DNA from: Dissophora ornata
Lineage: Eukaryota; Mortierellomycota; Mortierellomycetes; Mortierellales; Mortierellaceae
Length of the DNA stretch: 29,618 nucleotides
Assembly (NCBI GenBank): GCA_025201705.1
Contig: MU616750.1
Coordinates: 16,581 to 46,198 of the forward strand
Direction of reading: 5' to 3'
Part shown: positions 1-9,830 of the stretch, one piece after another
How positions within the stretch are numbered: position 1 is the stretch's first letter
Layout of the letters: the number at the start of each line of letters is the position of its first letter
Notes under the pieces: generated by a model
Databases searched by the model: none
The model's input: the letters and a program-made list of their open reading frames with translations, nothing else
Told to the model about the DNA's origin: nothing
Translations under genes and position numbers: made by a program

Positions 1-1
1 A

Positions 2-748
2 TTAGGCAAGCAGTCTACGTTGCCTGAATCGGTCATCCAGTCCTTCATTGGTGAACTCAAGCATGAAGACAAGCATGTCAGGAGGAGAGCAGCATCAGCA
101 TTAGGCAAGAAGTCTAGGTTGCCTGAATTGGCCATCCAGTCCCTCATTGGTGCACTCAATGATGAAGATCAGAATTTCAGGAGGTCAGCAGCAAAAGTAT
201 TAGGCAACCAGTCTACGTTGCCTGAATTGGCTATCCAGTCCCTCATTGCGGCACTCAAGGATGAAGACGTTGATGTCAGGAGGTCAGCAGCGTCAGCATT
301 AGGCAAGAAATCTATGTTGCCCGAATGGGTATTCCAGTCCTTCATTGGCGCACTCAAGCATAAAGTCGCAGATGTCAGGTGGTCAGCAGCATCACAATTA
401 GGCAGCCAGTCTACATTGCCTGAGTCGGCCATCCAGTCCCTCATTGGTGCACTCAACGATGAAAATCGGATAGTCAGGCAGTCAGTTACAGAGGCTCTTC
501 ATAATCAATGCTATTCGCTATGCATCGCACTTCCGCGCCTAGCCGACGACGAAATCGTCTGTGTCTACAAGAACCATCTATTTCTTTCTAGTTGCAGGCG
601 TGTCATGTCTTTACATGTACAAGACAACAAACTTTGCTTCTACACGGAGCAAGGCCTAGTGCGCTTAGAGCCCATTGAATCTGACAAGGAGAAAATCACC
701 ACATCAGCCTTTAAAGCTGTTCAATACGAAGCAGGGATACATGCATAA
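2..748 (+). CDS. 3' part of a NACHT/HEAT-type NLR-like protein (5' end outside the window)
   Basis: The frame is open from the left edge to the TAA at 746-748, giving 248 residues of C-terminus; the true start lies outside. It contains five complete 33-residue HEAT-like repeats (from base 20) of the pattern LPESAIQSLIGALKDED...VRR.AASALG.QST, followed by a 77-residue tail starting SLCIALPRLA. Repeats and tail match the C-terminus of the large gene at 3312-8959; the tails are identical at about 62 of 77 positions. No NACHT domain is visible in this part, so calling it an NLR is inferred from the paralogue. HEAT arrays of fungal STAND ATPases are thought to act as ligand-sensing or scaffold surfaces. 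The repeats here are less uniform than in the paralogue (for example LPEWVFQSFIGALKHKVADV), suggesting older or more relaxed copies. No stop or frameshift is visible, so the gene may be intact. Confidence 0.85.
   Translation, partial: LGKQSTLPESVIQSFIGELKHEDKHVRRRAASALGKKSRLPELAIQSLIGALNDEDQNFRRSAAKVLGNQSTLPELAIQSLIAALKDEDVDVRRSAASALGKKSMLPEWVFQSFIGALKHKVADVRWSAASQLGSQSTLPESAIQSLIGALNDENRIVRQSVTEALHNQCYSLCIALPRLADDEIVCVYKNHLFLSSCRRVMSLHVQDNKLCFYTEQGLVRLEPIESDKEKITTSAFKAVQYEAGIHA
20..514 (+). repeat. Five tandem 99-bp HEAT-encoding units
   Basis: Units begin at 20, 119, 218, 317 and 416, each with a TTGCCYGAA-type start and exactly 99 bases long. They code for 33-residue helical HEAT-like repeats. 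Differences cluster at codons 14-15, 18-19, 21-23 and 30 of each unit, the same positions that vary in the 16-unit array at 7142-8725. Confidence 0.9.
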
Positions 749-806
749 GGCACGCTAGATAAATCAGTATCCTCGCAAGTGTCTACTGTAGGTTTTTTCA
801 GTTGGC

Positions 807-812
807 AATAAA
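807..812 (+). promoter_or_regulatory. Probable polyadenylation signal of the left NLR-like gene
   Basis: AATAAA lies about 59 bases after the stop codon. The same hexamer occurs at almost the same distance after the paralogue's stop (9019-9024), within a conserved 3' UTR. Confidence 0.5.
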
Positions 813-1400
813 TTGACACATTCTTTACTGGTCCTATCTATCAATATTTTATGGATATTCATACGAAGACGACAGAAGACGCCTTAAATCTATCATCTGA
901 GCCAGCCAGCATTTCATGTGTCATCCGTCTTTCTTTACTTCCATTTGATGAATGCTAACAAAATAAAGAAAGAATGGATCTACCCCTTATTCAGGTGTCT
1001 TTTCCGCTATACAATATTAAATTTGACATCATTAAGTCCAAAAACATATACGCAAATGTGGAGTTTTCGCGAGGTCTAGATGGCTGTGGACTAGTTAACA
1101 GGTCTTCCATCGAAAGGTCCTCCAAACTTTGCTCAATATCAGTTGTCGACGACCGCTATCGTCGGTTGACGGAGTCAGAGGCCATGCGGTCACATTGCGA
1201 CATTATAGGGACGAAATGTTAGTGCTTGCTGTTGGGTTATGTGCTATATCAACCTATGTAGCATGCACACTGGCGGATATTCCTGTCAAGTGAGTGAATA
1301 CGATGACCTGTATACAAGGTCAGCATGCTCCTGATAATAAAGACCCCTCTCTTGTCTCATTAATCCCTCAATAAGTTCACTATTATTTAGCGTCACAAGT

Positions 1401-1673
1401 AATAGCGGCGAAGATGAAGATAGAGATTGCAAGAGTGGCAGATTACAAAGAAGTATCGAAGATCAGCTCGAAAAGAGAGGAGAATCTCTTGTGCACTCTC
1501 CAGAACGCTCATGGGATAGAAGCAATGACTACCATGACCGCAGTGGTAGCAGGAGCAACAATAATCGCGACTATCAGAGACGAGATACATCAGTGGGCCA
1601 GAACTCCGAGCCCCAGGGGTACGTGTCATTTGACACCTATTATTCAAAGCAGCTGTTGTTGTTTCTGCTATGA
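1401..1673 (+). pseudogene. Fragment of an Arg/Ser-rich (RS-like) protein, copy 1
   Basis: The frame reads EDRDCKSGRLQ, then HSPERSWDRSNDYHDRSGSR and NNNRDYQRRDTSVGQNS, rich in RS, RD and SR dipeptides as in the tails of splicing-related proteins. Copy 2 (9458-9736) keeps the same frame with roughly 80 percent identical residues, and its consensus is more regular (SPERSRDRS). After the QNS motif the copies diverge. In copy 2 the divergence follows a GGTAAG sequence that would suit a splice donor. No start codon or complete domain is visible. This is best read as a captured or decayed exon; the parent protein is not identified. Confidence 0.4.
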
Positions 1674-1866
1674 ATTCAACCAACACTGACGCCTTGTTGG
1701 TCTTTATGATACATCCAACGGACAAGTAGGACCAGGTCATTGGTGATGGATACGAGTGTGGACGGCCTTGAAGCTGGTCAAGGATCAGCATGTGACGAAG
1801 TCATCAGTAGTCACATTCCAGCTTTGCCTACTGAACCAAAGGTATCAGTAACAGATAGCTGGTGCA

Positions 1867-2245
1867 GTGGCTGCAAACGACAACGTCCTCAATATACTCC
1901 AATACAGTTCGATATGTCCAAAGCAGCAGCCCAGCCTTGTCTCAATCGCGTTTACAGACGACGCTGGCACAGGACATGCCAGGCGAGGCGGCACAAAGCT
2001 GTACAAGGAGCATGGCCGATATTGCACCGTGATGATCACTAACGAATTCTGTACATCAAAGATGTGTCCATTCTGTTTCCGCCAGGTGCGGTTGGCACGC
2101 ACACGGCGGATGATAGATGGTGTCATGAAGACACGTAGCATCCATGGTGCTGCGGAGTGTCTATATCGAGATTGCCCATCTGTCATGTCAGGATACACTA
2201 TCAAGCCTAGGATGCCGATGCAACGAGGAACATTTCTCAAGCGGT
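1867..2245 (+). pseudogene. Decayed TnpB/Fanzor-like RNA-guided nuclease, C-terminal remnant
   Basis: The frame contains FTDDAGTGHARRGG and then ITNEFCTSKMCPFC, the family signature in which a T-S-x-x-C-x-x-C zinc-ribbon knuckle follows a D/N-E-F/Y motif. A second Cys pair follows about 30 residues later (CLYRDC, C-x4-C). In intact members an R-D-x-N-A-x-x-N-I motif carrying the last RuvC aspartate comes next. Here the frame instead reads KPRMPMQRG, while the frame shifted by one base from about 2211 reads DADATRNI, a close match. This indicates a one-base loss in the AGGAT at 2209-2213. The shifted frame meets a stop soon after. The N-terminal domains are missing. A small perfect hairpin (CCCTCC-GAA-GGAGGG, 2387-2401) lies downstream. 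Assignment rests on motif order only. Confidence 0.6.
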
Positions 2246-3311
2246 ATCATCATAATTACTCACTCCCGATCGCACGCGGCCCCCTCCTTATTCTCGCCAT
2301 CCTCAAGAACATGCAATTAACACCAGACAGACATCTTTCGGATTCCCTACAAGTTTTCTGCATCAAGGCTCGATGCTAGAGGAATTCCCTCCGAAGGAGG
2401 GCTTAAAGACTAGTTACGAGTATTTTTTTTTGACTTGCTCCTTGTCTCCTCTTGAAATGTTTCACTAACAGGCCGCTGATACTTTTCGTTATCCTTTGCA
2501 GGTCTATGTACGCAAAAGGATAAAAACCTGAAGTACCACCCAAAGGTCTGGACGATGAATGAGAGAAGTACAGTGTACTGTACATGAGTGGGATGAAGGA
2601 CATGATTCTGCTTAAATCGCTTACAATGTGCAACTGACACATTACTTGCTGGTGGTGCCTGTTGACATATAATCGATTGAGATGATCGAGAGTTCGACAT
2701 GTGGACAAGTTTCCCATGGGTGGCGAAGCAATGGATTGATTATTAAGGTTTGCATGAATCTTAATATTTGCACAGCCATCTTTTGATTTCCCTCCAAGGA
2801 ATATGCCAAATGCATTACGCCTTTATCCTTGAGGACCACACCATTCCCAGCAACAAAATGTCCCAATCCATGCGGAGGATGGCTCTCCGCGCTAACACAC
2901 TTCGAGCATGCGACTGAAATAAAAAAAAAAGCTCCACAAGTTTAACATTTTTTATTTCCGTGACCTCATCGCTTCGGTTTGAATAAACACTTGGCCCCCC
3001 CAAAAAAAAAAAAATCTTTTGATTTCGCCTTTTGATGTGGGGATTTTCTCTTACCGTTCTTTCATTCTTTCATTAACCTTCCCACACCATTCACACCATT
3101 CACAACATCAATTTTCTATCGCTGTCTCTCTGTTCTTTTTTGTTTACTTGGTTAGTAGCGTGAGACTAGCCTTTGACGTAGATATACTAATGTTGACAAA
3201 GATATTCACCCAAAAGTTTCGGTCTTACAATTCAAGAACTCACACTAGTTATCAACAGTTCAAGCGACCAAACCCGCCAAAACACTTTCAAAAGGCTTTA
3301 CCAAGTCCACT
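2246..3311. other. Intergenic region and presumed promoter of the large NLR-like gene
   Basis: No convincing gene is visible on either strand. The region holds a 15-base hairpin at 2387-2401, poly-T and poly-A runs (2425-2433, 2920-2930, 3002-3013) and a pyrimidine-rich, CACACCATTCA-rich stretch at 3050-3150. The latter is typical of a fungal 5' leader ahead of the ATG at 3312. Confidence 0.5.
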
Positions 3312-6300
3312 ATGAGTTGTAAGTTGTGCTTAGGACTGCATTATACTGGAAAAGTCGAGGTTCAAAAGAATATTGTTTATTCAGTATGTCACTGCTCGAT
3401 TATAGCCACAAAACATGATGAGTCCAAGCCCGTTTCTGGTCATTACTACCATTCACGCTCGATCTCTGGTATTGCTTCCAATATCACTGACTCTCAGTGT
3501 AAGTTATATACCATGAACAACAACAGTTGCCAATTATCTCGGTGTAAAATGTATATAATGGAATGCCAATGGAAATGGAGTAATGACGACAAGACGCAGA
3601 AGCTTACAATTCATATGACGTACCCAAAGTGCAAAAAGGCCTAGATTACATCAAAGACGGCGATCAATACAGAGACCGAGGCGACTTCGACAAAGCCAAA
3701 GCGAAATATGAAAAGGCTAGCGAATTTTACCCCAGTGAAGCTCATGATCGGCTGACGATTCTACCTCTATGCAAGGCATCCAAGGAAAACAGCGACTCTC
3801 GTCGATACATTTCAGTTGGATGGCATGCGAATTTCCACCACGCAAAGGGAAAGTTCAAACAGGTGGTGAAAAAACCCTCTCAAATCTCAAGTCCGCACCA
3901 ATATTTCTTTCCAAGACACTCGCTGTCTACTCAGTCCAACACCGATTCCCAATCCGCGTCTGTGTCGGTATCGGCTTGCATTTCCACATCCACTTTGACC
4001 ACCAAATCGACAGTGGAAACTCCCTCGACCTTGGCATCGGAAGTTGTTGTCAGTGATATTGGCATAGTATCAGATGTTCGCTCTATGACGGCCGCGTACA
4101 AGATTGCTGACGACAAAGCGAAAGAGATCATTGATAACAAGGTTTACGACATCATCAAACAATTTGGCAAAAGTCCTGTCACCTTTGACACCATGCAGGA
4201 ACTGGTAGTCCTGGCTGACATCCAAGACCGAGACATATTCTTGCACATCACCACAAAGATCCTCAACGTTTTGAGAGATATGCCTCTGCTCACAAATATC
4301 GCTCTTCAAGGCTTGGCCGTCATCTTGGACTCTTTTCCTTATAAGATCGACTTGGGTTCATTGCATGGAACCTTCGTGGAGATTCTCAAAACTCTCCAAA
4401 CTCGTCTGAGCAGCATTCGTACTTCCAACAATATTGGTGAATTGCTACCTTTGCTCATCGCTCTCAACTCACTCCTTGACGCCATGGTGCGTAGAGAAGT
4501 GTTTGGACTTGACCGCGAATCCGTCTACGACGTCCTTAAGACTCAACTGGGCAGTTTAACCTCACACACAAATGTGATGGTATGCTTCCAAGCATTGTAT
4601 GCTAAACAGGCACTTACAGTCGTTGGCAACAACGAGTCACTCAAAATGAGCATATACCGCCATGGAAAATTGGCATTTGTACTAGCAGGAAATATATCGA
4701 ATATAGCAACCAAGCACGATCTGGCCAGCGCCGAGCCGGCATACCAAAATATCAAAAAGATATTCGACATTTCGATTCAGGATCGCTGGTACCAGGGACT
4801 GATCTATGTCGACTATCTGGTGGGACAACATAGTTGGGAGCAATTTGAGGATTTTGTGCTCCACAGCAAGTTCCAATCAGATGTCTGCTTTCAGCTAGGT
4901 GTAGTTTTGCGGCTCGAAGAGATTGCAGTAGTTCAAACGGACACTGCGATCAGTAATGGTGCTATCGAGTTTCTTGTTGCCTTGGGGACGAAACCTATTC
5001 CATTAGTACCAGAGATGGTGCAGAGTACTCTTCTACGTCTCGGGATATCAGAAGGATCTACAGATGGCGCGAAGGACGACATGGGAATCCCACTCACCTC
5101 CAAATCTTCTATGTCGAAAATATACCAGGACAGTCTACGGCCAGTATGGGATCCGGCTTGGCATACTACTCCGAAAGGCATTTTGCTCAAGGCCGTTCAT
5201 GATAGAAATCAGCGGAATGCGAATCTGGATAATCTACCAGCCCAATTTATGGATTTCAGAAAAGAGATTCGATCCAGTGACTCAGAGATGAAAGATGTGG
5301 TTGTTCAGATAGGAACGGATTTTCAGCAACTCAAAGCCGATATTCGTGCAAGTCTTCCTACACAGTCCAGTCTGGAAGACATTCAGTCTGCACTCAAGAC
5401 CTACTATACACCATACCTTGTCATCCTTCGAGTCTCAGGAGATGAACTGGATTTGGAGACATGCTTCGTCAATCTAGCGATCGTTGAGGCCCCAGCACAA
5501 CGAGAAAAGGAAAAGCAAGATCTCAAGGAACAGGCAGCCGTCTTTCATCGAATCCCGAGTTTCGAAGCCGTAGAAAGAACCAATATGCAATCGTCGATTC
5601 CCTTGGAACAACTTTTCAACAAGCGCAAGCTACGTAATGGAAAAAAAAATGTTCCTAAAACAATTTTGGTACAAGGACGAGCAGGGATCGGCAAAACAAC
5701 ATTGTGCAAAAAGCTTGTCCATGCACATCAGACCGGACTGTGGAGAGATCGTTTCGACACTGTACTGTGGCTCCCATTGCGTCAGCTCAAAGCATTCAAG
5801 AGCCGCACTCTGGAAGGCCTATTACGCGAGAAGTTCTTTACTCAGGACCTTAGTGAAGGGGATTCATTAGCCCACGCACTTGAAACTAGTGCTCAAAATG
5901 GCAGGGTACTTTTCATACTGGACGGTCTGGATGAGATTGTAACAGACACAGAGTGTGATGAAGGCATTGCCTTGAGATCATTCCTCAGGATCTTGCTCAG
6001 ACAACAACATGTCATCATCACTTCCAGACCCTCAGGCTTGGACAGATCACTGTTGCCATCGATAGATCTAGAGCTTGAGACGGTTGGATTCAGTCAGCGG
6101 AATGTCAAAGACTTCCTAGTCAAGGTGCTCAAACCTGAGGCAGTGAGGACAGTTCAAGACTTTATTCAACAGACGCCATTGATTCAGGGTCTGGTCAATA
6201 TCCCTGTGCAACTCGACGTGATCTGCTTCAGCTGGGATTCACTTCCAACGGACGGTCCCACGATAACCATGACGAGACTGTATCAACTAATGGTGCGGAG

Positions 6301-8959
6301 ACTGTGGTGCAAAGATGCACTGCGGCTAAGGAATACAGCTGGAGGAACGGATCTGACACCGCGACAAATCAGCAAATTGACACCTGAGGATATCGATGAT
6401 CTAATGGCTACTGAGTTACAGCATCTTGGGTATCTTGCGTTCAAAGGGATGAAGAACAATCACCAAATCGAATTTGATGAGAAAGCTCTACTCAGCGCAA
6501 TAGGGGATCTCCGAGAGTACCGTGCAACAGTCAAGATTAGCCTTTTACCGCCTCAGCTCCTTGAAATAATGAGGCAGACATCATTTTTGCACACAGCAGA
6601 CGCAGATCTGGATACCAGCAAGAGCGATTCTCAGCAAGCCTGGTATTTCTTGCATCTGACATTCCAAGAGTATTTCGCGGCAACATGGATAGCTCAGCAT
6701 CTACAAGTTAAACAACCACACCCTTCAGCTAGGATGATGACGGTGGAGCAAACGAAAGCATTTGTGCAAGAGCATAAATACAACCCTCAATATGAGGTTG
6801 TGTGGTGGATGGTGGCGGGACTGCTAGATGGAGAGGCATTAGAAGAGTTTTTCGATATTGTACAAGGATCACCACGCGATTTGATTGGAGGACGCCATCA
6901 ACAAATACTGGCATCTTGCCTGAATGAGGCGCGAGCTCGATTGGATACCACGGTGGTGACCAGGTTAGACGCGGAGCTTATGAAATGGCTGCACTTTGAG
7001 ACTCAAACCTGTCACAGCAAAGACAGCAGAAGCATGTTGGGTTGTCAGATCTCATTTCCAGAGGCTCTTCTAGTTGAGAACTTCGGTTCAGTGTGTTCCT
7101 GGAAGAGAGTTATTGTGAAAACTTTGGAAGCTCGTTTTACATTATCAGAACCGGCCATCCAGTTCCTCATCGGTGTACTCAAGGGTGAAGACGCATATGT
7201 CAGGAGGAGGGCAGCATCTGCATTAGGCAAGCAGTCTACGCTACCTGAATCGGCCATCCAGTCCCTCATTGGTGCACTCCAGGATGAAGACGCTGATGTC
7301 AGCAGCAGAGCAGCATCAGCATTAGGCAACCAGTCTATGTTGCCTGAATCGACCATCCAGTTCCTCATTGGTGTACTCAAGCATGAAGATTGGAGTGTCA
7401 GTAGGAGAGCAGCATCAGCATTAGGCAACCAGTCTACGTTTCCTGAATCGGCCATCCAGTCCCTCGTTGGTGTACTCAAGCATGAAGATTGGAATGTTAG
7501 GTCGTCAGCAGCATCAGCATTAGGCAGCCAGTCTATGTTGCCTGAATCGGCCATCCAGTCCCTCATTGGTGCTCTCAAGGATGAAGACCAGTATGTCAGG
7601 AGGAAAGCGGCATCAGCATTAAGCAACCAGTCTACGTTTCCCGAATCGGCCATCCAGTCCCTCATTGGTGCACTCAAGCATGAAGATTGTAATGTCAGGG
7701 AGTCAGCAGCAGAAGCATTGGGTTGCCGGTCTACGTTGCCTGAATCGGCCGTTCAGTCCCTCATTGGTGTACTCAAGGATAAAGACGCAGATGTCAGGAG
7801 GAGAGCAGCATCAGCATTAGGCAAGCAGTCTACATTGCCTGAATCGGCCATCCAGTCCCTCATTGGTGCACTCAACGATGAATACGGATATGTCAGGACG
7901 TCAGTAGCATCAGCATTGGGCAAGCAGTCTACGTTGCCTGAATCGGCCATCCAGTCCCTCATTGGTGCACTCAAGCATAAAGACGCAGATATCAGGTATT
8001 CAGCAGCATCAGCATTAGGCAACCAGTCCACGTTGACTGAATCGGCCATCCAGTCTCTCATTGGTGCACTCAGGGATGAAGATTGGAATGTCGAGGAGTC
8101 AGCAGCATCAGCATTAGGAAGGCTGTCTACGTTGCCTGAATCGGCCATCCAGTCTCTCATTGGTGCACTCAAGGATGAAGACGCAGATGTCAGGAAGAGA
8201 GCAGCGTCAGCATTAGGCAACCAGTCTACGTTGCCTGAATCGGCTATCCAGTCCCTCATTGGTGCATTCAAGGATGAAGATTGGAATGTCAGCGAGACAG
8301 CAGCAGAAGCATTAAGCAACCAGTCTACGTTGCCTGAGTCGGCCGTCCAGTCCCTAATTGGTGCACTCAAGGATGAAGACGCAAATGTCAGGGAGTCAGC
8401 AGTAGAAGCATTAGGCAAGCAATCTACGCTACCTGAATCGGCCATCCAGTCCCTCATTGGTGCACTCAAGGATGAAGACGCAAATGTCGGGAGGAGAGCA
8501 GCATCAGCATTAAGCAAGCAGTCTACGTTGCCTGAATCGGCCATCCAGTTCCTCATTGGTGCACTCAAGGATGGAGACGCATTTGTCAAGAGGTCAGCAG
8601 CATCAGCATTAGGCAAGCAGTCTACGTTGCCTGAATCAGCCATCCAGCCCCTCCTTGATGCACTCAAGGATGAGGACGCAGATGTCAGGAAGTCAGTTTC
8701 AGATACTCTTCATAACCAATGTTATTCACTATGCATCGCACTTCCACGCCTAGCGGAAGATGAAATAGCTTGTGTCTATAAGAACTATATCTTTCCTTAT
8801 AGTTGCAGGCGTGTCATGTCACTACACGTACAAGACAACAAACTTTGCTTCTGCACGGAGCAAGGCCTAGTGCGCTCAGAACCCATTGAATCTGACAAGG
8901 TGAAAATCATCATATCAACCTTTAAAGCTGTTCAACACGAAGAAGGGATACATGTATAA
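3312..8959 (+). CDS. NLR-like STAND ATPase: TPR-like / ARM-like / NACHT / 16 HEAT repeats
   Basis: The frame is open from 3587 to the TAA at 8957-8959 but has no ATG near the conserved N-terminus. I propose a 7-base first exon (3312-3318, ATGAGTT) before a GTAAGT donor, joined to 3603, starting MSSYNSYDVPK (about 1787 residues). Order: TPR-like GDQYRDRGDFDKAKAKYEKA at 25-45; Ser/Thr linker; helical ARM-like region about 160-490; NACHT with Walker A GRAGIGKTT (694-702) and Walker B VLFILDGLDE (771-780); the NACHT-typical FLHLTFQEYF (1018-1027); 16 HEAT repeats (1183-1710); and a 77-residue tail shared with the left paralogue. NACHT proteins switch between ADP and ATP states and oligomerise on ligand sensing. 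In fungi some control self/non-self recognition. The ligand and effector role here are unknown. All ATPase motifs look intact. The first exon is the weak point. Confidence 0.9.
7142..8725 (+). repeat. Sixteen tandem 99-bp HEAT-encoding units
   Basis: Units start every 99 bases (7142, 7241, 7340 and so on). The backbone LPESAIQSLIGALKDEDADVRRRAASALGKQST is nearly invariant in DNA as well as protein. Substitutions cluster at unit positions 14-15 (KD, KH, ND, QD, RD), 18-19 (AD, WN, AY, QY, CN, GY, AF), 21-23 and 30. The last unit is degenerate (IQPLLDALKDED) and leads into the unique tail. Confidence 0.95.
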
Positions 8960-9018
8960 GGCACACTGGACAAATCAGTATCCTTGCAAGTGTCAAACTA
9001 TAGATTATTTCAGTTTGC

Positions 9019-9024
9019 AATAAA
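9019..9024 (+). promoter_or_regulatory. Probable polyadenylation signal of the large NLR-like gene
   Basis: AATAAA lies about 60 bases after the stop, in the same position as in the left paralogue. Confidence 0.5.
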
Positions 9025-9457
9025 TTACCACATCCTTCACTAGTCTTATCTATCTGTATTCTATGGATATTCATACATCACGAAGACGACAGAGGACACC
9101 TTACATCCATCATACATGTGGCAAAATAAAAAAAGACACTCACATCCTTATCCACGCCATGTTAAATTCCATCTGATATCACTAAATCCAAACAAAATAC
9201 GCAAGTGTGGGGGCTTCGCGAGGTCTAGGTGACTGTGGACTAGTTGGCAGATCTTCATCAAATGGTCCTCCAAACCTCACTCAATATCAGTTGGCGACGG
9301 CCGCTGTTGATTGACGGAACTAGAGGCTGTGAGGTCAGATTGTGACATTATTGGGACGAAAGGTGAGTGCTTGCTGTTGGGTTGTGCACTATATCAACCT
9401 ATGTAGCATCTCTTGTCTCATTGATCCTTCAGTAAGTACAACTTGTTTTGCTTCGCA

Positions 9458-9736
9458 AGCCATAGCGTCGAAGGTGAAGATAGAGATTACAAGAGGGGTA
9501 AATTACAAGGAAGGATCGAAGATCATCTCGAAAAGAGAGGAGAACCTCCTGTGCACTCTCCAGAACGCTCACGGGACAGAAGTAATGGCTACCATGACCA
9601 CAGCGGTAGCTGGAGCAACAACAATCGCGACTACCAGAGACGAGATACATCAGTGGGCCAGAACTCCAAGTCCAGGGGTAAGCCTATTATTCAAAGCCGC
9701 TGTTGTTGTTTCTCCTGTGATATCAACCTACACTGA
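9458..9736 (+). pseudogene. Fragment of an Arg/Ser-rich (RS-like) protein, copy 2
   Basis: The frame reads EGEDRDYKRGKLQGRIEDH, then PPVHSPERSRDRSNGYHDH and NNNRDYQRRDTSVGQNSKSR. It is the better preserved of the two copies. The frame after SRG runs over GGTAAGCC, a plausible donor site, so the coding part may end near 9675. No start codon or known domain is present. It is likely a relic carried along by the segmental duplication. Confidence 0.4.
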
Positions 9737-9830
9737 CGACTTGTTGGTCTTTAAGATACTTCCAACGGACGAGTAGGACCAGGTCATTGGTGATGGATAC
9801 GATTGTGGACGGCATTGAAGCTGGTCACTA

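Larger units (their letters stand above)
749..1780. repeat. Duplicated 3' flank of the NLR-like genes, copy 1
   Basis: This gene-free kilobase is homologous, with gaps, to 8960-9827. Both start at the stop codon of an NLR-like gene and share the AATAAA block, a block around GCGAGGTCTAG, a block reading GTGCTTGCTGTTGGGTT, and a closing block that stops at GAAGCTGGTCA. Copy 1 carries about 90 extra bases near 1265-1350. The only coding-like segment is the Arg/Ser-rich frame listed at 1401-1673. Another short frame (974-1222) is not preserved in copy 2, so I do not call it a gene. Confidence 0.85.
8960..9827. repeat. Duplicated 3' flank of the NLR-like genes, copy 2
   Basis: Homologous to 749-1780 from the stop codon to the shared GAAGCTGGTCA. 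It includes a conserved AATAAA at 9019-9024, the GCGAGGTCTAG block and the RS-like frame. Homology ends at 9827, three bases before the long direct repeat that begins at 9831. Confidence 0.85.

Noticed and set aside
974..1222. Possible 82-codon gene in the NLR 3' flank
   Set aside because: The frame is not preserved in the homologous flank near 9180-9360 (indel and stop), so it is probably chance.
7045..8667. Long open frames on the minus strand across the HEAT array (210 and 304 codons)
   Set aside because: They arise because a 99-bp unit without an antisense stop is repeated in frame; composition and position make them shadows of the NLR coding strand.
7142..8725. The regular 99-bp array as a CRISPR-like array or satellite
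   Set aside because: Units are coding, in frame and without spacers; they are HEAT repeats within one protein.
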